DNA of 64,000 bases. Source: Falciphora oryzae (taxonomy: Eukaryota; Ascomycota; Sordariomycetes; Magnaporthales; Magnaporthaceae). Both the position numbers and the translations under genes were made by a program. Location: NCBI GenBank assembly GCA_000733355.1, contig JNVV01000008.1, positions 218,110-282,109 of the forward strand, in the 5' to 3' direction. This document shows positions 12,301 to 21,789 of the stretch, in pieces. How positions within the stretch are numbered: the first letter of the stretch is position 1; every line of letters starts with the position of its first letter. Below the pieces are notes generated by a model. That model did not search any database. It was not told where the DNA came from and saw nothing but the letters and a program-made list of their open reading frames with translations.

Positions 12301-12961
12301 GGCTATGGGTTAATTGGGCTCCCTCCTTTAGGTGAATTTCGTGGTCCTAGGGCTGATGATCGGGAAAACGGGTAGCGGCCGCTTCCGTTATAATAGGAAG
12401 GAACTCCCTAAACTCTTCTGGTACCGATTCGAGGCCGTCCGAATCTGCTTTGGCCATTTCCTTAGGGGAAGGAATACCATGCCCGTACTTAATGGCCGCA
12501 ATAACTGCGGGTTTGACCGTTTTTATATCCTCCCGAAGGCGTAAGCCTTTTAGGGGCCGTAAGTCCTGTGGCTTCCGGGCCCGGGGCTTGTTGCACTTCC
12601 GGCACTTGTCCGAATCTATGCGGATATCCCGAAGGTCGCGATCTAATAAGCCTAGCGGTGGGTGTTGCCTTTGCTATGCGAAGGGTAGGATAACGTCGCA
12701 ATCTGGATCCGTAGGATTAATTTCGAACGTTTCCGTAAAATAGTGCGTTTTATGCCGGAGGGTAACGTCGACCATTAGTTGCTTTCCGGCCTTTGGTTCG
12801 ATTGCCCTTGAAAAGGTAGTTATAATGCGGGGAATAGCTCTGTCGACCAAATGCCCTGGAAGCTGCTTGGTTATTTTGTCCGAAATAACCTTCGTATCGC
12901 TACCTCCGTTTAAAAGGACCCGAACAGGTATTTCCTTTGATCCCTTTGCACGTATATACAT
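9395..12961 (-). pseudogene. pol relic of Ty3 copy 2
   Basis: In order on the minus strand: protease 12,961-12,674 (active site LLNGGSD, catalytic Asp lost); reverse transcriptase 12,289-11,642 with VVVDYKDVN, TGFNLIRM and YLDDLLIYA; RNase H 11,494-11,105 ([14 protein letters not shown]); the zinc-binding integrase N-terminus 10,918-10,610 (HNTKVAGHMGMDKTF); the catalytic core 10,477-9,950 with FITDLPL, DSRFTSHLW and TDGQTERLNQ; the C-terminal tail 9,832-9,647; and a chromodomain ending near 9,395. Chromodomain integrases of chromoviruses are known to steer insertion to H3K9-methylated chromatin, which fits their clustering here. Single stops separate most open pieces. Confidence 0.9.
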
Positions 12962-13030
12962 ACGGAGAATCGGCTTTGCGAGCTTTTTATCCGTTAGGGG
13001 CCTTCGGGCAGCAGCGACGGTCGATGGTTG

Positions 13031-15628
13031 TTAACAGTTATCGTCCGATTCCGAATTTGACAATTTAAAGATTCGTGTTTCGTTTGGGGCTTCCGAAACG
13101 AGGCTTGCAATTTTGGCCCTTTTAGCTTGTGGCTGTTCCTCTTGTTCGTCCGTCGCAAGGCGTTTAAGGATAGACTTGGCGCCGGCCGTCTTTGCCGGTG
13201 CAGGAGGGAGTTCCTTGCCGTTGGTGTCCTTTTTGGCGTAGCATTCCAACGTGTGGTGCCCTTCTCTTCCACAGCGCCAGCAGTCGGCTTTGGCCAACTT
13301 TCGTGCGTTGATATCGCGTTGTTTGACCCCTTCGAGTGCCAGTTTGGTCGTAGTCCAAACGTTACTTTTTTTGTTGGCAGCCTTATCGTTGGCCTTCTTT
13401 CCGGAACGGGAGCTTGAGGATGGATTTTGGCTTTTGTCCTTGGAGCCTTTGCTTTGGCGACGGCCCGCGTTCGAGCGCTCCGAAGTCGAAACGGGCTCGT
13501 TTTTTCCCTTATCCTTCGGGGTTAGCCCAGGGTTCTGGAGCATAACCTCGTGGATTTTGCCGGCTTCCTGGATTGCGGCGAGGAATTCTTCGTCCGTATT
13601 AGGGACTCCTCCGTAACGGGAATATACCAATTTGGTAATTTCTTTTGGGAGGGTGCGGGAAATGTGCTCCTTAAATATAACGCCCGACCATTGCACCGCT
13701 TCGTTAAGGTCGAGAAGTTCAGTAAGGTACTGAACGGTGTTTCCTTTATACCTAAGCTCCCTTATTTTTTTGGCGTTGCGGTGGTGTTCGGTGGCGTCCC
13801 GGAAGCGTTCTTATAGGGCCGCCGAATAGGCCCGCTAGTTATTTTCGAGTTGCGTGCTTTGAAGGGACCGAAGGCGTTGATGGTGCCAAATTTGTGCGTT
13901 TTCCGTGAGTAGGGACCCGACCTAGTTGATTTTAACGGTATCGTTAGGAAAGCTTTCGACGTAGGTTTCCATATAGGAGGTAACGCGAAGCCACTATGGC
14001 CTAAATTTAGCCAGGTCCTTGCCGTCGTAACTGGGTGGCTTGTTAAGCTGGATTGGGTTGATGACGGCCGTAGGGATCGGACTACGCGGGCGAGCAGTTC
14101 CCTGTTGGATGGCTTTGATAAGGTCCCGCAAATCGGGGTTTTTGGAGGCCCGTCCGTTATTTTCGGGGGCATCGTTTTCCGAGGAGGAGTCCGAAGGTTT
14201 TGAAGGTTCCGAAGGAATAGCAATATGCTCGGGAGGTTCGTTAGGTGGCCTTTGGGGAGGCCCCTGAAGAAGTTCTCCGAGGCTTCCGGAGTGCCTGGGA
14301 CCTGCCGTTGCGGCCCTGTACTGTTGTTGGGCAGCGGAGGCAGTAGCCCGAATTTGTTGCCGTTGGAGGTTATCGGATGATAGGGGGTCTTGAAGACCTT
14401 GGCGTGATGATGCCGACGTTTTAAGCGCCGATTGGGGTAGCGGTTTCTCCGTAGAAGGGACGGGTTCTTCCCTTTCTAGAGTGCTTTGACGTGAGCCCGG
14501 TGGAAGGGACGACCTTTGGAGGGCCGAAAGTACCGTAGCTGATCTAGGCCGCTTTCTTTGTGCCGCAAGTCGCCGGCTTTCCCGTACGGCGTCCCTAACG
14601 AGCTGATGCGTTTGGGCCAATATGCGCCGTTTGGTATTAGTGAGGGTTTCGGGCGATACGTGCTCTTTAGTTAGGAGATCCTGGATTTGGGCATCCTTAT
14701 TGACGGCCTAGTTAGTGACTCCCTTTTCGAAGGTGGAAAGTCGTGCTTGTAGGTCCTGCAAGTGGTTTTGTTGGGCCCGAGTAACGTCCCGGAGCTGAAT
14801 TAGGGCCTCCGAACGGGTTTGTTGCTTTTCGGCCAAAGTGGCGACTGTGGCCCAGACTTGTTGTGCAAATGCCTGGCTTTTTCCGATGATCCGTTGCCGG
14901 AATGCCTTTTGTTGATCGGCGGAAGCGATTAGGCCTTTTTTATATAAAGAAACGACGGTATGGTACGCGTGGGTGATGCGGTCGTAATGGGTCCTGATTT
15001 CGCGGATTTGTTCCCGATCGGCGAGGATTTCTTGGCTTATACCTTGGGATAGGGCCGAAATTGCTTCGTGCGTATTGATGAATTCCCGCTGGATTTCGGT
15101 CATCCAGCCCGGGGGGTTTTGAAGGCGTCCCACGGATATAAGGGCTTGTTGTTCGAGGGCCATGTTGAAGGGGGGTGCCGAATATAGGATAAGTGCCCTT
15201 TGATCGTCGAGTATAGGTGTATTTTGACGTTCTTTCGGTGCAGACCGGGAGGGGCTTTTGGGGGCTTTTCCGGCCGCTTTTTCAGATTGGGCCGGTATGG
15301 TATCGGCAGGTATACCGGAATTGCTAGGCAAAAAGGGGGATTCCGTTGATTCTACGGCCGGTATGCCAAAATCGCTTGGTAGGGAAGGAGATGTCGTTGC
15401 AGACGAAATGAGGGGGTCCGGTTCCCTGTATTCCTGGGCAGCGTAAAGTTCTAAGGGTACAAGGGAGATTTTCCGGCCTTTTTTGGAGTCCCGTGACTTC
15501 GCTAGGGCGATTGAGAGGGTGAAACGACCCTCTTGTATATTCTTTTCGCTTTTACCCGTTCGAGAACACCGGTGACAGTTAAAATGTTTGTGGTGTGGCC
15601 CCAGGGTTTTATTCGCTAAAGAAGGCAA
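13031..15628 (-). pseudogene. gag relic of Ty3 copy 2, unusually long
   Basis: Open pieces at 15,628-14,708 (306 codons), 14,620-13,994, 14,223-13,762 and 13,696-13,031 cover about 2.6 kb, roughly twice a usual Ty3 gag. The first piece has a Pro/Ser-rich N-terminal half with repeated GIPA words, then a Gln/Glu/Arg-rich helical stretch likely to form coiled coil. The last piece carries one CCHC zinc knuckle (CWRCGREGHHTLEC, about 13,270) as in nucleocapsid proteins. Whether the 5' piece is part of gag or a separate ORF is not decided by the sequence. Confidence 0.8.
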
Positions 15629-15713
15629 CAGTTGGGGTTTGGGGGTACCGACTGACAGGGCCTTTCCAGAGCTTAGGAGGAAAGATAGTGAGGCTTCCGT
15701 TAGGGGGCAGAGC

Positions 15714-15727
15714 GTAGAAAGATTATT
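15714..15727 (-). other. Primer-binding region of Ty3 copy 2, self-complementary to the LTR
   Basis: Inside the 5' LTR the minus strand reads AATAATCTTTCTAC. Twelve bases (ATAATCTTTCTA) are the exact complement of TAGAAAGATTAT, which lies about 70 nt downstream of the TATA box in the family LTR (intact at 1342-1353). In this copy's own LTR the partner at 15,777-15,788 carries one C/T change. The arrangement matches self-priming in Tf1 of fission yeast. Confidence 0.55.
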
Positions 15728-16022
15728 TGTAACAAGGGGTTAAAGACGGTTTGGAGAAAGAATCTTTAAATTGCAGATAATCTTTTTATGGGCTCAAGAG
15801 ATGTTTGAGGAAGAAGGAATTTTTCGTGGAAGATATAGGAGATGGCAGGGTTTATATAGACCTTTTGTGATCCGTGCGAAGTATCGAGTACATGATTCAC
15901 GCTGCCTTCCAACCTTCACCGCTTGGCCTTGGGGCCGTTGACCGCCTATGCGGGTCTCCGAACCTCCGTAAGGCCGACTCGTGATGCCGACTAGTTAGGT
16001 CCACGGGTTCTTCCGTGTGACA
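15728..16022 (-). repeat. LTR of Ty3 copy 2 (5' LTR in element sense)
   Basis: It is 295 bp and differs from its partner at about eleven sites, every one of them C/T on the plus strand. It has a TATATAAA-type box on the minus strand at about 15,852-15,858. Confidence 0.93.
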
Positions 16023-16027
16023 ACATC

Positions 16028-16470
16028 CTTAAGCGGTCCGGTATTCTTTTCGGCGCCGGGTTTGGCCGTTTGTTCCCTGCCAGTTTTAGGAATGCCTTCG
16101 CTACTATGGCTGCTTTTGGTGGTTCGGGTTTAGTTCGTTCCCTTTCCGGTAATATAATACCCCCGGGCCAGGCTATATCGGGCTAGGCCGAAAGGATTAT
16201 TACTAAATGGAGTACGGAAAATCGCATTTGGATGGAAAAGCTGGCTTTTAAACGGGCTAAAATACGGGTAAATGTTTGTTTTTTCGCTTTTGCTATCCGC
16301 TTTTAGTCCGCTAATTCCACGGTATCTTTTAGGTTTCCTTTCGGCAAAACGTTACCGAGGACGTTTTCGACAAAATACTATCGGAATGCCGGGAGAACGT
16401 TTTTAATAAAATAAAGCGGGATATGAACGATAATGGCCTCCGTCGTCGTCCTTTTGCCAGCTCCCTTTAG
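16028..16470 (+). pseudogene. Unidentified plus-strand relic, 3' segment with an intron
   Basis: It continues the plus-strand relic after the second insertion. A frame runs from about 16,028 (ILKRSGILFGAGFGR) through one TAG to 16,267. A 65-bp intron can be placed at 16,268-16,332 (GTAAAT...GCTAAT...TTTTAG) in phase 0, and the next exon runs 46 codons to TAG at 16,468-16,470. That exon is a charged helical segment (DKILSECRENVFNKIKRDMN). An in-phase intron and a sensible end argue for a real former gene. I do not recognise the family. Confidence 0.5.
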
Positions 16471-16569
16471 TAATTTCCTCGGTTTTCCCTTTGTAGCGAC
16501 TCGGTTGCGTAGCGTCGGTATTTGCGTAGTTTTCTTTTCCTTTTCGCTTTTCGGGTATAGTGCTTTCGT

Positions 16570-19500
16570 TTGCTTTTTTATGGTTTTTTTTGGTTCGGTT
16601 CGTTTTCGGCTCGGTAGCGTTGCTTTTCCTTTTTTTTTTTTATACGTTCTTTTTTTGCCTTTTTAACCGCTTTAAAATCTAATAGTTTTTTTGTGCGAAA
16701 CATTATGCGTGCTACTTTTTTAAACGGTGTGCCCCTTGTTTTTTACAGCTCGAAATACGTTTTCCGGCTGTTTATTTGCGCTAGCCCGGTGCTTTCCCGC
16801 TGCTTATCCTATCGGGCGCATTGGGTTAATACGTGCTACGTTATTTCCTTTTATCCGCTGCCGCATTCGCATAGTGGCGTTACCGCGTCAAATACGCTTT
16901 TATTAAATAGGAACGAATTTAACCCTAGTTTTTCGGTTTTAATTTAAATTGCTACCGAGCTGTATGCTTTTAGCATCCCTTCGTGGTATTTAACCATTTT
17001 TTTCGTAAATAGGGGGTTATCCGCTAGGCACGCGGTTTTATACCGGTTCGCTTTCTTCGCTGTTGCCGTTGTATTAGCTATTTTTAGCTTCCATTTCATT
17101 GTTACGTTAGGGTTTTAACGCTTTGCGTGTTTATGTTTGGATTTCCAATCCTTTCCGTAGGGGACGGGTATTTGTCTCGGTTTTGGCGCTGTTTTAGGCC
17201 GGTCCCATCGTATTGCCTACTCTCTTTTCGCTTGTCCGCTTTGGGGGTGGGGCCTTTTTTTTCGTTTTTTGTAGCCGAGTTTTTGGAAACGGTCCGCTAT
17301 TTTCGTTATCGCTTCGTTAATGCGTTGCGTTATCCCGGTTTTTTCCTACCTATTTTCCGTATTTATAACCTTTTCGTTTAAATATAAATCTAAAAGCGGT
17401 ACGTGGGTTTCTATTTCGAGGTATGCTAACGAGGTTGCTTTGTAAGTTCCAGCCACTATTTTAAAACATGCTTTTTATTTTTTTACCATCTTTTTAGCTG
17501 CGCCCCGGGGCTGACTTCGGGGTTCCGTTAGTAGGTGGTAGGCTGCCGCTTTATAAACTAATACATTGCGGCATACGACCGCGTATAGCTGCCTCGCGCG
17601 TGCGAGGCTGCTTCCCCACGTTGCCGCCGCGAGTTTTGTTACCGTAAGCTGCTGTTTTTTTTGTTTGCCCTTTGCTTATTTAGTATGGGCGTTAAAGTTT
17701 AGCTTGTGGTTTAGCTAAATTTTTAGGAATTTCGCCGATAGCGTTAGTTGCATTTGTATGTTTCCGGTGCGGACCCGGGTCCGGTCCAGGGTTTTGGTAA
17801 AATGGAGTAGCTCGGTTTTGGCCGCGTTAAACGTTATTCCTGTCTTTTTTGCCTATATCTGGTACGTGTTTTAAGCCCGTTCTAGCAGCCGGGCCGTTTC
17901 CGCTATGGTTCCTTTTACTGCTATAGGGTTAGTGTCGTTGGCGAAACCGACCACCGTTATCCCTAGTATTTCTTCTAATTTGTCGTAAAGCGACGCGATA
18001 TATAGGATAAATAGTATAGGTGAAAGTGGTAAGCCTTATGGTACTTTTGCTGTTATTTATATGGGCGTAAACGTATTTCCATCGAACCGGAGCCGGGCCG
18101 TTTTGCCTGTTAGCTAGCTTTTAATCCACCTAATTGTTTTTAGCGGGAATTTTTATTTTCGTAAGGTATCGAAAAGTTTGGTGTGGTTAACGTTGTTAAA
18201 TGCTCCTGATAGGTCGAGCTGCAATAGCGAAACTGTAGCGCCGTAGTTCCACGCCGTTATTACGGTATCTATTATTTATCTAATAGCGAATTCGGTGCTA
18301 CGTTTCTTTTTATTGCTTATTTGCCCTTCCGGTAATAGTCCTCTTTTTTCCGCTTCGGTTGCGATCCGTATTTTTACGATCGCTTTTATAATTTTAAATA
18401 TAAACGAAAGGAGTGCGATCGGTCGCCACCCCTTTGCTGTTTTTCTATTTTCCGTATTTTTCCCCGGTTTAAGGAGCACTACCGTTAGTGCGTTTCGGAA
18501 GCGTTTTGGGAAGTATTCGAGTTCGAAGTTGGCGTTAGCTATTTTAAATATAGCTTCCTAGTATGGTTCCCCGCACGCTTTTAATAGTCCGTTCGGTAGG
18601 TTGTCCGCTCCCGGGGCTTTCCAATTCCGGGTTCTTTTTAGGGCCGTTAATACTTTGTTTCCTTTAGGGTCCATTTGGTAATTGATTGGAAATGGGTTAG
18701 TAAAGGTGTGATTTTCGAACGTAGTATCCCCGACGTTTGTTAAGTCCGTTTCCGGGTTGGGGTAGAACTTGGCTGCTAAAACTGTAGCCTTATTAGCGTG
18801 GGAATTCGTTAGCCTTTGGTTTCTTTTTTTAAGCCGGTTTAGGTCCGGTAACCTAGTTAGGTCCCGTTTCCTATGGCTCCGTAGTCTCGCCTATCGTTTA
18901 ATGTTTTAAAAAATAGGCTTTAGATCCTATTTTTTAACGCCTCCTTAATGAATTCCTTTTAGTGTGCGTTGGAGGCCTTTTTTTTTTCCTAATAAAAGCT
19001 TTATCGGCTGCTTTTAGTTCCTCGTAGCTTTTTTGTGTTTTTAGCCGTGTGTATGCGCGTTAGTACCGCTTCGTTTCTTTAGCTAGTTTCGTAAACGTCG
19101 AGTTCCAATACGGTATTGGCTTGAAATTTGTTGTGGTTTTTCGTTTTAGTGCCAGCTCGTTAGCGATTTGGGTTAGTTGGTTTATTAGTGTATCCACCTG
19201 GTTGTTTATATCGTTTAGCGTTTTTATGTTTTTGATTTCGATATATTGTTTAGCTAGTTGCAGCGCCTTTTTTTTGTCGTTTTTAAGGTCGGTATTAACC
19301 TTTTTCCACACCCATCCTTCTGTTTTCCTTTTGCGAAGCGGCTCCGCTTCGCAATCGATTGAAATTATTTGAAAATAGTGGTCCGACCCCCTTATTTCGT
19401 CGTCCCTGCCCTCGTATTTAACAACTAAAGTATCGGATATTTACGCGTAATCGATAATGCTTTTTCGTTCGCCGAACCTTTTTTTTATTATCTCCCCGTA

Positions 19501-20007
19501 AAGCGTTGCTAGTTCGAGCCGCCACCGGTGCGTTAGCGCGAATAATAGCTCGGATTTAGCGTTTTCCTGATTATACATATCCCATATTAGGTAGTGCATG
19601 TTAAAATCCCCTACTAGTACGGCGTAGTTCCGAAACGGTATTGTTTCGATTTCGGTTAAAGGGGTATGCCATTTTCCTAGTGCCCGGGGGTCTGGCGAAT
19701 ATATTAAATAAATGTTAATATTTTTTATTGGGGTTTATAATGTAATTGCTACCCAATCGTATCCGTTCCGGCTTTTTTACGTTACCGGGTTTAATCGTTG
19801 GTGGACGTATAATGCTACGTTCGATTTTGTGTTTATTTGGTAATATACCAGCTCGTAATTGCATCCGGCCGGTTTTTTCGGGTTTCCGTACCGGTCCAGC
19901 TCCAGTTTTTATATAGCTATTATATCGTATTCCTTTTTGCTAAAAAACGGTATATCTCCTTTTCCGTTTCCTTTTCCCATATTCCAATATAAGATTGTTA
20001 TTACCAT
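16570..20007 (-). pseudogene. LINE ORF2 relic (endonuclease-reverse transcriptase)
   Basis: The start is ATG at 20,007, giving MVITILYWNMGKGN, the opening of an APE-type endonuclease, with a following KEYDIIAI block. The RT lies at about 18,480-17,900 (KGWRPIALLSFIFKIIKAIV; then a VPQG-like block). The catalytic FADD box reads FAND at about 17,940, a G-to-A loss of an essential Asp. Near the end (about 16,880) a CxCG...H...C motif and an FKAVKK tail match the usual C-terminus. Numerous stops and probable frameshifts make it nonfunctional. Confidence 0.8.
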
Positions 20008-20479
20008 AGGGATTTTAATAGGCGTTTTTATACGTCGAACGGGATTGTGCTATTTCTAATCGGTAGCGGTTTGGATAAGGGTAGCGGTTTTAACGGGGCC
20101 GGTATTCGTTTTTATTTTCCGGCTGCTTTTGTTTAAATTTGTTCGTTTGCCGTAGTTAGGGGTTAGGCTAGCCGGGAGCTCGCTTTGGGGGCGTGGTTTG
20201 TTATAGGTAGCGGTCGTGTGGCGGTCCGGCCCTTGGGTGGCTGCGAGTCCTTGCGGGGTTTGCCGGGTCCTCGGCGGCCGGGGGACCGGATTAGGGAGTC
20301 GTTATTTGTGTTCGAATTTTATTTGCGCCTTTTGCTAAGGCTTGGTGGTCCTCCGATACCGGGGGGTATACGCGTTTGGAAGATGGGGAAGGTGGTGGTG
20401 GCTTTTGTTTGTTTAGGGGCTGATCTTTCCAGTATAAATCTCCTTAGCCGGTTCTAATATGCTTTTTTCGCTTTCCCGA

Positions 20480-21560
20480 TCGCCCGTTGCGCTATTTCGC
20501 AGCCCCGGTTAAACGCCGGGTGCGGTTCGCCGTAGTTTGCGCATTTGGGTGTGGCTTTGTTATATTGGGGGTAGGCGTCGCATTAACTTTCTCTTTTTTA
20601 GTATTGCGGTCCTCCGCAATGCGGGCAGCGGCCCGGTTTCCTGCAAAACTTTTATCGGTGCCCCCATTCGTAGCAGTTATAGCACTAGGTGGCTTTAGCG
20701 TTTGGTATAAACGGTTCGCATTTGAATAGTTCTGTTTGTATTACCAATCCTTACTTACAAGCTTGGTCCGCGGCGGTTGCGGACCCGATTCGTACCAATA
20801 CTATAATGTATCTGTAAAGGGTGCGGGCTGGCCATACGTGCACCGATTTAACCTCCGCGTTTCGGTTTTCGGCGTTTAAGCTACGAATAAGTTGGTTTAG
20901 GTCTTCCGGCAGTGTTATTTGTTTTACTCCTTTAATTACCACGTCGTATGTCCGTTCCCGGATCGTTGCCTGGTTTTTAAACACCTTTTTTACCCATTCG
21001 TCCCTTTTTTTATATTCGCTTGCGTTTGCGTAAAAGTATATTACCACGTTTCCGTTTTAAAGCCGCTTCGTTACCCGCACCGCCGTACCGAATTGGTTAT
21101 TTAGTGCCCGCTAGGTGTCGATTTGCGATCGGTTTTTAATTGCTTCCGGGGCTTTTCTTACGGCTACGATTATTTCGCGTTCGACTTTTAACGGTATAAA
21201 TTGCGGGGGGGGATACGTCGTGTTTAGGTACTGTTATCGCGTTCGGTTCGGCGCGTTTCCGTCCGGTGCCAAGGCCGGTAAGTCCGTAGCGAAGGCAAAG
21301 GCGTAGGACTTTCTGGTATCAATTAGTGCATTTTTAACCTCCGTAAGTATTTCTGCTTTCAATTCCTATAGTATCGCTTTGGTTACCGGTCCGTCCTCGG
21401 TGGCGTCGCGCTTGCGAGCCGTCTCCGCGTCGACCTTCAGCTTCGTCAATTCCGACACTAGTTGCAAAATTTCCAGCAACTTTCCACTAATTACAAGGGG
21501 CTTCAGTTTGTTAATAATTTCGTTTTTTTTTTCCTCCTAACGGCCGCGCGCCGGTCTTTT
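20480..21560 (-). pseudogene. LINE ORF1 relic (gag-like, zinc knuckles)
   Basis: One open piece at 21,047-20,751 (98 codons) is followed by zinc-knuckle signatures at about 20,720-20,490 (CYNCYEWGH, CPHCG, and a CANYGEPHPAF block where CANCG is expected). ORF1 proteins of this kind coat the LINE RNA. The N-terminal part (about 21,560-21,300) encodes a Lys/Glu-rich helix. It is interrupted by several stops. Confidence 0.7.
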
Positions 21561-21789
21561 GTCGGTGTTGGCATTCCCTCGCGCGTCCGGAGGCGCGTTG
21601 GGGGGATCCACCGTCGAGGCGTGTCGATTGGCCGCGAGCCCGGAATCGACTTCCATCGATTTTAAGCCCGCGCCGTCGGCGCGCGCCCGATACGGCATCG
21701 ATCCTGGGTCAAGTCGGGTGCGAGGAGTTCGATTCCGGTGTCAAAATTGAATTATCTCGGAGGGCTGTCCGGCTGCGCGATTTCAAGCT

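Larger units (their letters stand above)
9027..16022 (-). mobile_element. Ty3/gypsy chromovirus, copy 2 (RIP-mutated, best preserved)
   Basis: A 6,996-bp element with 295-bp LTRs at 9027-9321 and 15728-16022. The flanking 5-mers are ACATT (9022-9026) and ACATC (16023-16027), a target duplication differing by one C/T transition. Element order on the minus strand is gag, protease, RT, RNase H, integrase, chromodomain. RT (215-codon open piece, YLDD kept) and the integrase core (175-codon open piece, D...D...E kept) are well preserved. The protease active-site Asp reads Asn (LLNGGSD), and several stops remain, so the copy is not autonomous. Confidence 0.95.
16475..21780 (-). mobile_element. Non-LTR retrotransposon (LINE, Tad/I-like), decayed
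   Basis: Reading leftward there is an ORF1 with CCHC zinc knuckles (about 21,560-20,480), then ORF2 with an APE-type endonuclease start, a reverse transcriptase and a C-terminal CxCG...H...C knuckle. This is the layout of fungal Tad-like LINEs. No LTRs are present. The ends are approximate: the 3' end abuts the plus-strand relic near 16,475 and the 5' end abuts the copia element near 21,780. Many stops are of the TAA/TAG type. I could not define a target duplication. Confidence 0.8.

Noticed and set aside
16433..17381. Several plus-strand hydrophobic frames of 77-84 codons
   Set aside because: They are antisense to the LINE ORF2 C-terminus, which carries recognisable motifs on the minus strand.
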